This document shows, piece by piece, positions 1-5,263 of a stretch of DNA of 5,265 bases. A program made the translations under genes and the position numbers. Within the stretch, counting starts at the first letter, position 1; each line of letters begins with the position of its first letter. The notes beneath the pieces are model-generated. The model worked only from the letters and a program-made list of their open reading frames with translations, did no database searches and had not been told where the DNA came from. Location of the stretch: NCBI GenBank assembly GCA_023403475.1, contig JAEYEL010000160.1:1-5265 (forward strand), given 5' to 3'. The DNA comes from Actinomycetes bacterium (GTDB taxonomy: Bacteria > Actinomycetota > Coriobacteriia > Coriobacteriales > Eggerthellaceae).

Positions 1-1
1 C

Positions 2-355
2 GACGGAAGTGCGAAAAAGGGCAAGTTCGTTAAGAGCGCGAAGGGGGAACGGATTTCTGAAGAACGCACCTTTGCAGATGGCCGGCCTGATAGCTGTCGC
101 CCTCATTATCAGGCGTTTTTGGTGGTGGACGAGCTAGGGCAGCTGGAGCTTTTGCGCGGGGGCGGTCTCACGTCTGCCATGGCGCTGCTCGATCGCGGGG
201 CAACGCCGCAGTTTCCCCATGCGCTCGCCGTGGTGCGCACATGGCTGCTCGACCGCGCCGTCGCCCGCTTCGCCGAACCATGGGGGGCTGCCAAGTCGAT
301 AAGCCCTAGCGACGACGCGCGTGCGCAGATCTTTTCCTGCTTCTCTAAAGAATAG
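2..355 (+). CDS. THEP1-like nucleoside-triphosphatase, C-terminal part (5' truncated by window edge)
   Basis: The reading frame is open from the first bases of the window to the TAG at 353-355, giving 117 residues, so the gene begins upstream. The key visible feature is a hydrophobic strand followed by an acidic pair, FLVVDELGQLEL (about 117-150 nt). It matches the Walker B region of the THEP1/NTPase_1 family, typically written as vDEiGklEl. Further on, a segment HALAVVRTWLLDRAVARF fits the late strand and helix of that fold. Members hydrolyse NTPs, and many have unknown physiological substrates. The P-loop that would confirm catalytic competence lies outside the window. The first ~35 residues are Lys/Glu-rich and unusual for the core domain, so this may be an insert or part of a larger fused protein. 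The gene ends convergently with the methyltransferase gene at 439. The family call rests mainly on one motif and is moderate. Confidence 0.6.
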   Translation, partial: DGSAKKGKFVKSAKGERISEERTFADGRPDSCRPHYQAFLVVDELGQLELLRGGGLTSAMALLDRGATPQFPHALAVVRTWLLDRAVARFAEPWGAAKSISPSDDARAQIFSCFSKE

Positions 356-372
356 CGCAGCCGCCCTGCGCT
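354..372. terminator. Possible bidirectional terminator hairpin between convergent genes
   Basis: A perfect 7-bp inverted repeat (AGCGCAG / CTGCGCT) with a 5-base loop begins inside the stop codon of the NTPase gene. Read on the minus strand it is followed by ATTCTTTA, a weak T-rich tail, so it could end transcripts of the methyltransferase gene. On the plus strand the tail is only TT. Its position between convergent genes supports the role; the weak U-tract argues against an efficient intrinsic terminator. Confidence 0.35.
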
Positions 373-403
373 TGCCGCCTGCCCTGCAAGGACGCCGTTC
401 CTG

Positions 404-419
404 GCGCAGCCTGCGCTTT
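404..419 (+). terminator. Weak second hairpin in the convergent gap
   Basis: GCGCA-GCC-TGCGC (404-416) can form a 5-bp GC-rich stem with a 3-base loop and is followed by TTT. It could help end plus-strand transcription from the NTPase gene. The stem is short and the T-run minimal, so this is a tentative call. It shares the GCGCAG/CTGCGC words with the hairpin at 354-372. Confidence 0.2.
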
Positions 420-438
420 GTCGCCTGCTGCCTGCTCC

Positions 439-1476
439 CTATTTGTTCCAAGCGATAAACGCCCAGGTGACTACTCGTGGGCGGCGCAGGCGCAAGGGCT
501 TTTCGGGAACGCCCTTGCGGTCCGGCTCGCCGACGCGCGGGTTTTCAACAAGGTTGTCTGCGAGCCAGTCGTGCAGGCGGCCTATGGCGGCACGGCATTC
601 GGCATCGGGTGCGAACGTTGTGGAATCGCTCACCATTTTGGTCAGGTTCTCGTAGGCGTCTTCAAATGATTCGAACGTGTCGGCGCGTTCGCTTCGTATG
701 TAGGACACTTCGGGCTGCATGCCGTGTGCGGCCAGGATGTTGAACGCATACAGGTAGTCGCGGCCCAGCGCGTGCTCAAGCCCCAGATCGGCAAGGATGT
801 GCTCGTCGGTGCGCGGGGAAGAACCCGTGGTCAGCGTGATGCACACGCGGCGGCGGGCAACGTCGGTAAGGCGCAGCAGCGCCTCTTCTATATCGGTCAC
901 GGCTATGGAGCGCGATGCCACGCACACATCGACCGCATCCGACCCGATACCCTGCGTTCGCCAGTCTTCCTCCCAGCTCATCTGCTTGGTGACGACGGTA
1001 GACACGCCGCGCTCGTCAAGCTCGTCTTGCAAAACGCCTAGCATGCCCGAAGAGAAGTCGGCGGCGATGACGTGGTGACCCGCCGCTCCTAACGGCACGG
1101 CCAAGGCACCCGTTCCGCAGCCCATGTCGAAAACCGACTCTCCGGGGCGAATGTGTGCCAGTTCCAGGAACTGCTCCACATAGGGGTTCGGCGCGTCCTT
1201 GGTGCCGAACGTGGCGGCGCGCTTGTCCCAATGCTCCGCGTTGTCAGAGCGACGGCGCATCTTCTGCAGTTCCTTCCATTCGACGTTCCAGTCGCGCGTG
1301 GTGAGCAAAGGCGTGAAGGGTTGCTCGTCGCTTTGGCAATTGGCGTCGTTTCTTTCGATGGGATTTCCGCTCAAGCTGTCAAACGCTACCTCGTTCGGCA
1401 TCGTTGCTCGCGGCGCGTCGTTGCGGGTGTTCGTCGGCTTGCCAGCCGTTTCCGCCGGCATGTTGTTTTCGGGCAT
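439..1476 (-). CDS. Class I SAM-dependent methyltransferase
   Basis: The gene encodes 345 residues and ends at TAG (439-441). A Rossmann-type methyltransferase domain is clear. Motif I VFDMGCGTG is at residues 115-123, followed by strand 2 ending HHVIAADFS with Asp140, expected to bind the SAM ribose. A later strand DVCVASRSI (183-191) corresponds to the motif IV area. Before the domain, RDWNVEWKELQK and EHWDKRAATFG (about 61-91) resemble the lead-in helices of a subgroup of small-molecule-type class I methyltransferases. The C-terminus ends in a hydrophobic strand, RVVTWAFIAWNK. The substrate cannot be deduced. The start at 1474-1476 is chosen because AAAGG lies 6 bases upstream; the frame stays open to 1857, but only as antisense of thyX. 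The first ~60 residues are hydrophilic and look unconserved, so a later start (Met6 or Met26) is possible. The gene is transcribed divergently from thyX. Confidence 0.85.
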   Translation of the reverse strand: MPENNMPAETAGKPTNTRNDAPRATMPNEVAFDSLSGNPIERNDANCQSDEQPFTPLLTTRDWNVEWKELQKMRRRSDNAEHWDKRAATFGTKDAPNPYVEQFLELAHIRPGESVFDMGCGTGALAVPLGAAGHHVIAADFSSGMLGVLQDELDERGVSTVVTKQMSWEEDWRTQGIGSDAVDVCVASRSIAVTDIEEALLRLTDVARRRVCITLTTGSSPRTDEHILADLGLEHALGRDYLYAFNILAAHGMQPEVSYIRSERADTFESFEDAYENLTKMVSDSTTFAPDAECRAAIGRLHDWLADNLVENPRVGEPDRKGVPEKPLRLRRPRVVTWAFIAWNK

Positions 1477-1515
1477 GGGAGACCTTTCGCGTGCGGTGGT
1501 TCTGTTATCGGGTAC

Positions 1516-1521
1516 TATACT
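1516..1521 (+). promoter_or_regulatory. Putative -10 box for thyX-DUF1385
   Basis: TATACT lies 66 bases upstream of the thyX ATG in a short AT-rich patch, inside the predicted leader of the opposite gene. The expected -35 position is GC-rich and has no good match. The same patch also reads TATAGT on the minus strand (1514-1519), so it could serve either direction. Tentative. Confidence 0.3.
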
Positions 1522-1558
1522 AGCGAAAAGAAACGCGCTCGTGCACGCGAAGCGTCCG

Positions 1559-1564
1559 ATTATA
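1559..1564 (-). promoter_or_regulatory. Putative -10 box for the methyltransferase gene
   Basis: Read on the minus strand this is a perfect TATAAT, about 82 bases before the methyltransferase start codon. No convincing -35 hexamer is found 16-18 bases upstream, and there is no TG extension. The box lies between the thyX start and its likely promoter, so the two divergent transcripts would overlap at their 5' ends. Tentative. Confidence 0.35.
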
Positions 1565-1587
1565 TAAAATTGAGGAGTTTTAGAGCC

Positions 1588-2268
1588 ATGCATGTCGAAT
1601 TGCTCTACCACACGCCCGACCCGGAACGCGCTATCGCCACGGCGGCACGGCTGTGCTATGCGCCGGTGGGCGCGGCCGAGCTTATGGAGACCATGCCGGA
1701 TAAACGCGTGAGAAGCGTGCTTTCCACCATCATGCGAAGCGGGCATTTTTCCACGCTCGAGCATGCCAGCTACACGTTCGCGGTCGACGGTGTGTCGCGC
1801 GCGCTCACGCACCAGCTGGTGCGGCACCGCATTGCCAGCTTCAACCAGCAAAGCCAACGCTACGTGAAGTTCACGGAAGGCTTGGCCACCATAAAGCCCG
1901 AAAGCGTGCTGGCCTGCAATGAGGCAAACGCCGCGTTCGATAAAGCCATAGCGGCGTCCATTGCGGCGTACGAGAAGCTTTTGGCCTTAGGCGTTCCGGC
2001 CGAAGACGCGCGCTACCTGCTGCCGAACGCTGCCGAGACGAAGATAGTCATCACCATGAACGTGCGCGAACTTCTGCACTTCTTCGAGTTGCGCTGCTGC
2101 AATCGCGCACAGTGGGAGATTCGCGCAATGGCGCACGAGATGCTGGCGCTTGCCCGCCCCACGGCGCCTTACGTGTTCGCGGACGCCGGCGCGCCCTGCG
2201 TGCATGGTTCATGTCCCGAGGGAAAAATGACGTGCGGGAACCCGTATCCGCGCGTGACGAGGGACTAA
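1588..2268 (+). CDS. thyX: Flavin-dependent thymidylate synthase ThyX
   Basis: This 226-residue protein makes dTMP from dUMP using methylene-tetrahydrofolate as carbon donor and FAD/NADPH for reduction, replacing ThyA. The diagnostic RHRX7S motif is RHRIASFNQQS, with R79-H80-R81 and S89, and is followed by QRY. Upstream are GHFSTLEHASYTF (52-64) and LTHQLVRH (73-80), and late in the protein NRAQWEIR (172-179), a conserved region where an Arg contacts dUMP in known structures. The C-terminal tail carries C204, C209 and C216 in a CxxxxCPEGKxxCG pattern, which I recall from several anaerobe ThyX proteins. The start is set by GAGGAG (1572-1577), 10 bases before the ATG. The open frame further upstream to 1153 is only antisense of the methyltransferase. 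The gene is followed after one base by the DUF1385 gene, so both are probably on one transcript. Confidence 0.97.
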   Translation: MHVELLYHTPDPERAIATAARLCYAPVGAAELMETMPDKRVRSVLSTIMRSGHFSTLEHASYTFAVDGVSRALTHQLVRHRIASFNQQSQRYVKFTEGLATIKPESVLACNEANAAFDKAIAASIAAYEKLLALGVPAEDARYLLPNAAETKIVITMNVRELLHFFELRCCNRAQWEIRAMAHEMLALARPTAPYVFADAGAPCVHGSCPEGKMTCGNPYPRVTRD

Positions 2269-2269
2269 C

Positions 2270-3652
2270 ATGGCGAACAGGGAATGCGAAAGCCGCGCGA
2301 ACGCGGCGGTGGATGGCGAATCCGAGCCCTCTCGCAAGAAGAGCGACCTTGCGCGAGCGTTTTCCGAGGACGGTGAGCGTAAGACCCACGTGGGCGGGCA
2401 GGCGCTCATCGAAGGCGTGATGATGCGCGGCAAGTACAACTGGGCCGTCGGCGTGCGCGAGGCGAGCGGCGGCGTGTACGTGGAGGAACACGACTTGGCA
2501 TCGGGCAAGAACCCGAACGGCTGGCTGCACTGGCCTTTGGTGCGCGGCTGCCGCGCGCTGGTGGAGTCGCTCGTGCTGGGCTACAAGGCGCTCGAAATTG
2601 CCGCGCTGCATGCTTTCGCCGACGAGGAGGATGCGGAAGGTTTTGACCTGGGGGCGGGTGCGGGCGGCTCTGACGGGGAATGTGCGGGAGGCTTTGACGA
2701 GAAGCTGCGCTCGGAAGCTTCGCAGCCCTCGCTTCGCCCCTCGTCGGGGCCTTCCGCACCTGTTTTCGCGTGCTCTTCGGCTGGATCCGATCCAGAGGCG
2801 AGGGAATCTGACGAGAAGCTGCGCTCGGAAGCTTCGCAGCCCTCGCTTCGCTTTTCGTCAGATCCTTCCGCTGCATCCGCCGCCCCTGTCCTTACCGCCT
2901 CTTCCCCCACGCCAGCTTCCGCTCCCGCCCCCGCCAAAGACGACGCGGTATTCGGGAAGAAGGAGATGGCCTTCTCCATGGTGCTAGGCCTTGTTCTGGG
3001 GGTCGTGTTGTTCATTGTGGCGCCGGCGTTCCTCACGAACCTTATCGTGGGCGAGTACGATTCCAACACCATTTTGTGGAACATCGTCGATGGCGTGCTG
3101 CGCGTGGCGGTGTTCGTGTTCTATCTGTGGCTTATCGGGCGCATGAGCGACATCAAGCGCATGTTCGGCTATCACGGCGCCGAGCACAAGACCATCCATT
3201 GCTACGAGCACGATCTTCCGCTCACGCCCGAATGTGCGCGCAGCTTCCCTCGCCTGCACGTGCGTTGCGGCACGGCGTTCCTCATCATGGTCATGATCAT
3301 CGCCATCTTCGTGTACACGGTGGTGCCGGTAAACGCGCTTATCTTGGCGTGGGGCGTTCCCGACGGTGCGCCGAAGCTGTTGCTGGTCATTTTGGTCCGC
3401 ATCGTGTTCATGCCGGTCATCGCGGGAATTTCTTACGAGATAACGGTGAAGTGGGCGGGTGCTCACCCTGACAACCCGCTCGTGAAGGTTATCTTGTGGC
3501 CCGGCATGCAGATGCAGTACCTCACCACCAACGAGCCCGACGACAGCATGCTGGAATGCGCCATAGCCGCCATGGAATGCGTGCTCGCTCGCGAAGGGGC
3601 CGAGGCCGCAAAAGCCGCCGAACCCCAAAGGCCCCAAAGGCCCAAGCCGTAG
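2270..3652 (+). CDS. DUF1385 (YqhQ-like) membrane protein with repeat-expanded linker
   Basis: The 460-residue protein carries DUF1385 family signatures: GGQALIEGVMMRG (42-54), PLVRGCRALVESLVLGYKAL (89-108), FGYHGAEHKTIHCYE (299-313), HVRCGTAFL (330-338) and a C-terminal TTNEPDDSMLECAIAAM (419-435). About four membrane segments are visible, near 235-255, 270-290, 335-356 and 368-389. The family is widespread in Gram-positive bacteria and has no settled biochemical function. Typical members have about 300-330 residues. The excess here is mainly a Ser/Ala/Pro/Glu-rich linker (about 118-228) before the first membrane segment. It contains two copies of DEKLRSEASQPSLR (143-156 and 181-194). The start follows the thyX stop by one base, with GAGGG (2259-2263) inside thyX as ribosome site, indicating translational coupling. 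The tail PQRPQRPKP comes from a 9-bp tandem repeat. Confidence 0.93.
   Translation: MANRECESRANAAVDGESEPSRKKSDLARAFSEDGERKTHVGGQALIEGVMMRGKYNWAVGVREASGGVYVEEHDLASGKNPNGWLHWPLVRGCRALVESLVLGYKALEIAALHAFADEEDAEGFDLGAGAGGSDGECAGGFDEKLRSEASQPSLRPSSGPSAPVFACSSAGSDPEARESDEKLRSEASQPSLRFSSDPSAASAAPVLTASSPTPASAPAPAKDDAVFGKKEMAFSMVLGLVLGVVLFIVAPAFLTNLIVGEYDSNTILWNIVDGVLRVAVFVFYLWLIGRMSDIKRMFGYHGAEHKTIHCYEHDLPLTPECARSFPRLHVRCGTAFLIMVMIIAIFVYTVVPVNALILAWGVPDGAPKLLLVILVRIVFMPVIAGISYEITVKWAGAHPDNPLVKVILWPGMQMQYLTTNEPDDSMLECAIAAMECVLAREGAEAAKAAEPQRPQRPKP
2695..2757 (+). repeat. In-frame palindromic repeat unit, copy 1
   Basis: This 63-bp unit inside the DUF1385 gene matches copy 2 at 57 of 63 positions; the first 43 bp (2695-2737) are identical. 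It encodes DEKLRSEASQPSLRPSSGPSA. Its arms can pair: GACGAG (2696-2701) with CTCGTC (2740-2745), and GAAGCTTC (2714-2721) lies inside. The right arm has diverged from copy 2 and now reads CCCC-TCGTC-GGGG, a small hairpin of its own. A partial, degenerate echo of the left border (gcggg.ggct.tgacg) lies 24 bp upstream at 2660-2680. The segment is hydrophilic and sits in a linker, where an insertion would be tolerated. Confidence 0.85.
2781..2795 (+). repeat. Short perfect inverted repeat between the two repeat units
   Basis: CTGGAT-CCG-ATCCAG is a perfect 6-bp inverted repeat with a 3-base loop, within the coding sequence and between the two larger units. It may be part of the same hairpin-rich insertion or coincidental. 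Confidence 0.4.
2809..2871 (+). repeat. In-frame palindromic repeat unit, copy 2
   Basis: This is the second 63-bp copy, exactly 114 bp (38 codons) after copy 1, so the reading frame is preserved. It encodes DEKLRSEASQPSLRFSSDPSA. Here the terminal arms are nearly perfect: ATCTGACGAGAAGC (2806-2819) pairs with GCTTTTCGTCAGAT (2850-2863) at 13 of 14 positions, the exception being a possible G-U pair. Inside, GCTGCG (2818-2823) can pair with CGCAGC (2835-2840). The whole can fold as a long stem carrying an inner hairpin. The better-kept arms suggest this copy is closer to the ancestral element. Confidence 0.85.
3623..3640 (+). repeat. 9-bp tandem repeat at the 3' end of the DUF1385 gene
   Basis: CCCCAAAGG occurs twice in tandem, followed by a partial third copy (CCCAAG). 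It adds PQRPQRPKP to the C-terminus. The period is a multiple of three, so copy-number change would alter only the length of the basic Pro-rich tail. Confidence 0.6.
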
Positions 3653-3764
3653 TCTTGCACCTGGTAACGTCTGCGCGAGGACAAGTGTGAGTTGCAGCCC
3701 TTGACCTCGTGCTCTGCCGTATCTGCGCGGGGCGGGTATAGGCTACAGCAGATCGTAAGGGCAA
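3653..3764. other. Intergenic stretch at the probable island border
   Basis: No gene, RNA or clear terminator is visible in this stretch between the DUF1385 stop and the small ORF. There is a TTGACC (3701-3706) and a TATAGG (3737-3742), but they are 30 bases apart and so do not form one promoter. An imperfect direct repeat, tctgcgcgagg (3670-3680) and tctgcgcgggg (3723-3732), is present. Base composition falls through this stretch and stays lower to the right edge. Confidence 0.4.
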
Positions 3765-3929
3765 ATGAGATCCATCACGTTTTTCGCCGACAAGCATTCC
3801 GATCGGGAAATCGGCGTTATTGCGACCCATAGCGGTTTGGTTGTTTGCCGAATCGCGGGTATGATGTTGACTACGACTGCGATAAAATGTCTTGAGTACG
3901 GAAAACGGCGACAGGGGCGGGATTTTTGA
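3765..3929 (+). CDS. Possible 54-aa small protein upstream of the DNA methyltransferase
   Basis: An ATG at 3765 opens 54 codons, ending at TGA 3927-3929. The stop overlaps the TTG start of the methyltransferase in the arrangement TTGA, typical of translationally coupled genes. AAGGG lies only 3 bases before the ATG, a poor spacing for a ribosome site. The protein starts MRSITFFADKHSDREIG, has a mildly hydrophobic middle (IGVIATHSGLVVCRIAGMML) and a basic end (YGKRRQGRDF). I recognise no family. A small Xre-type controller protein would be expected in some restriction-modification loci, but a helix-turn-helix cannot be supported here. Codon third positions are not clearly biased. It may be a leader ORF or chance. 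Confidence 0.3.
   Translation: MRSITFFADKHSDREIGVIATHSGLVVCRIAGMMLTTTAIKCLEYGKRRQGRDF
3785..3816. promoter_or_regulatory. Nested inverted repeat upstream of the DNA methyltransferase
   Basis: Outer arms CGCCGA (3785-3790) and TCGGCG (3811-3816) flank a near-palindrome TTCCGATCGGGAA centred on CCGATCGG (3799-3806). Such dyads upstream of restriction-modification genes can be operators or autoregulatory methylation targets. No protein or site specificity can be assigned, and the element also lies within the possible small ORF. Confidence 0.25.
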
Positions 3930-4981
3930 GCAAGTGCGGCGGACATACGGCCATCTCTCTTTTTTCGGGGGCTGGCGGTCTCGATATCGGCTTCGAGCGA
4001 GCTGGCTTCGAGACCGTTTTCGCAAACGAGCTTGATTCCAACGCGGCTGCGTCATGGCGAGCCAATCGTCCCCACAGCGGAGTCATGCACCAAGGCGACA
4101 TCAGGGACTGCATCGATGCCCTTGCAGATTGTAAGGGGACGAGCATCGTTTTCGGGGGGCCTCCGTGTCAGGGGTTTTCGGTTGCCGGAAAAATGAATCC
4201 GAGCGATCCTCGCAGCCAACTCGTCTGGTCGTTCCTTGATGCTGTCGAAGTGGTGAAACCCGAAGCATTCGTCATCGAAAACGTTCGTGCGCTTGGGTGT
4301 CTCAAAAAGTGGGAGAGTGTGCGCGGAGGGATCATTCAAAGAGCGGAGTCCCTTGGTTACTCGTGCGGTTTCGCTGTCTATTCCGCAAGCAATTACGGTG
4401 TTCCTCAGAACAGGGAGCGCGTTGTGTTTTTCGGAATAGAAGGAAGCGACGCGAAGCTGGGTCGGTTCTTTTCGGAAATGAAGCTGCACGAAAGTAAGCC
4501 GAGAAATGTACGCGAAGTGTTGCTTTCGGTTGGCAAGTACGGAACGAACGAGAATCCTCAGACCTGTACTGCGCATATCACGTTGGCAAAACGCCCGGTA
4601 CTTCGGAGAAGTCCTTATGCTGGCATGCTGGTAAACGGTGCAGGGCGCCCCGTGGATCTTGATGGGATGGCTCATACCTTGCCGGCCTCCATGGGCGGCA
4701 ACAAAACCCCTATTGTGGACGAACGCTCCTTGGAAACGGGCGAAGAGAACTGGTTCGCGAGCTATCTTCGTCGCTTGAATGCGGGGAAGGCTGATCCTGA
4801 AACGCAAAAAGTCCCAGCCTTTTTACGGAGGCTCACCATTAAAGAAGCCGCTGCGCTTCAAACATTTCCGAATGGGTATGTGTTCTGCGGGAAGAAAACC
4901 CAACAATACAAGCAGATAGGCAACGCCGTTGCAAGCAACTTTGCTCAGGCCATTGCAGAATCGGCGTTTGCTTGCCTATAG
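3926..4981 (+). CDS. DNA (cytosine-5-)-methyltransferase, Dcm family
   Basis: This complete 351-residue enzyme transfers a methyl group from SAM to carbon 5 of cytosine in a specific DNA site. Motifs appear in canonical order: motif I AISLFSGAGGLDIGF (9-23); motif IV GGPPCQGFS (77-85) with catalytic Cys81; motif VI ENV (118-120); motif VIII QNRERVVFFG (161-170); a variable target-recognition region of about 190-295 containing TLPASMGGNKTPIVDE; motif IX RRLTIKEAAALQTFP (301-315); and motif X QIGNAVASN (330-338), where the usual PP after GNAV is AS. The start is TTG at 3926, supported by AGGGG (3913-3917) 8 bases upstream and by motif I beginning at residue 9. Length fits a single-domain restriction-modification methyltransferase. 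The recognition sequence cannot be read from the protein. G+C is lower than in thyX/DUF1385, consistent with acquisition by transfer. The 3' end overlaps the opposing gene by 6 bp. Confidence 0.96.
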   Translation: MSKCGGHTAISLFSGAGGLDIGFERAGFETVFANELDSNAAASWRANRPHSGVMHQGDIRDCIDALADCKGTSIVFGGPPCQGFSVAGKMNPSDPRSQLVWSFLDAVEVVKPEAFVIENVRALGCLKKWESVRGGIIQRAESLGYSCGFAVYSASNYGVPQNRERVVFFGIEGSDAKLGRFFSEMKLHESKPRNVREVLLSVGKYGTNENPQTCTAHITLAKRPVLRRSPYAGMLVNGAGRPVDLDGMAHTLPASMGGNKTPIVDERSLETGEENWFASYLRRLNAGKADPETQKVPAFLRRLTIKEAAALQTFPNGYVFCGKKTQQYKQIGNAVASNFAQAIAESAFACL

Positions 4982-5263
4982 TTTTCGGGCTTCTTTGTAT
5001 ACCCATCGCATGGTCTCCGCCGAAGCTCGCGTGCTCTCCATTGTGGAGCGCATGAGGTCGAATACCGTTGCCGAATCGGCCTCGTAGTTCGTAGCGAAAA
5101 AGAAGTCGAGAAGGGCGTCGATTGTCATGACGCCAACCATCATTCCCTTGCTTTCATATTCTGCTTTCGCATCGTTGAAATAGCGATAGATATCATCGGT
5201 CAAGGCGCTTGCTCTGCCAGCGATAAAAAGCATCGAAGGTGCGCCATGGTCGTGGGCGATCCG
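4976..5263 (-). CDS. Unrecognised protein, C-terminal 95 residues (possible restriction endonuclease partner)
   Basis: The frame is open from the right edge to TAG at 4976-4978, so the 5' end is probably outside the window. An internal ATG at 5231-5233 has no ribosome site and the frame continues upstream of it (RIAHDHGAPS). The visible part is soluble and probably mainly helical. It includes TDDIYRYFNDAKAEYESKG, a short strand-like MMVGVMTIDALLDFFFATNY, and a final helix ending MRWVYKEARKL. I recognise no domain or catalytic PD-(D/E)XK pattern in this piece. Convergent placement with a Dcm-type methyltransferase and the similarly lowered G+C make a cognate type II restriction enzyme the leading inference. 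A nicking/repair or unrelated protein is not excluded. Confidence 0.65.
   Translation of the reverse strand, partial: RIAHDHGAPSMLFIAGRASALTDDIYRYFNDAKAEYESKGMMVGVMTIDALLDFFFATNYEADSATVFDLMRSTMESTRASAETMRWVYKEARKL

Noticed and set aside
1153..1587. In-frame upstream extension of thyX to 1153
   Set aside because: It is antisense to the methyltransferase. GAGGAG plus ATG at 1588 matches the ThyX N-terminus, and the family length of about 220 residues is already met.
1477..1857. N-terminal extension of the minus-strand methyltransferase across thyX
   Set aside because: It overlaps thyX fully on the other strand, lacks domain signal, and a good ribosome site exists at 1476.
2695..2871. CRISPR-like array from the two 43-bp identical repeats
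   Set aside because: There are only two copies, the repeats and interval are in frame inside a conserved gene, the interval is 71 bp, and no cas genes are nearby.
2051..3637. Several long minus-strand open frames opposite thyX/DUF1385 (for example 2051-2611, 2406-2876, 2984-3637)
   Set aside because: They have no motifs or ribosome sites and have His/Arg- or Ser-rich composition. They are shadows of high-G+C coding sequence.
3867..3888. TTGACT (3867) with GATAAAAT (3881) as a methyltransferase promoter
   Set aside because: The gap between the two elements is only about 8-10 bases, far from the required 16-18.
3743..3946. 67-codon minus-strand ORF in the intergenic region
   Set aside because: There is no convincing ribosome site or family match, and it overlaps the methyltransferase start. 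The plus-strand ORF at 3765-3929 has the better context.
4052..4807. 251-codon minus-strand open frame opposite the DNA methyltransferase
   Set aside because: It lies entirely within a gene with all catalytic motifs, shows no recognisable domain and is best explained as a shadow.
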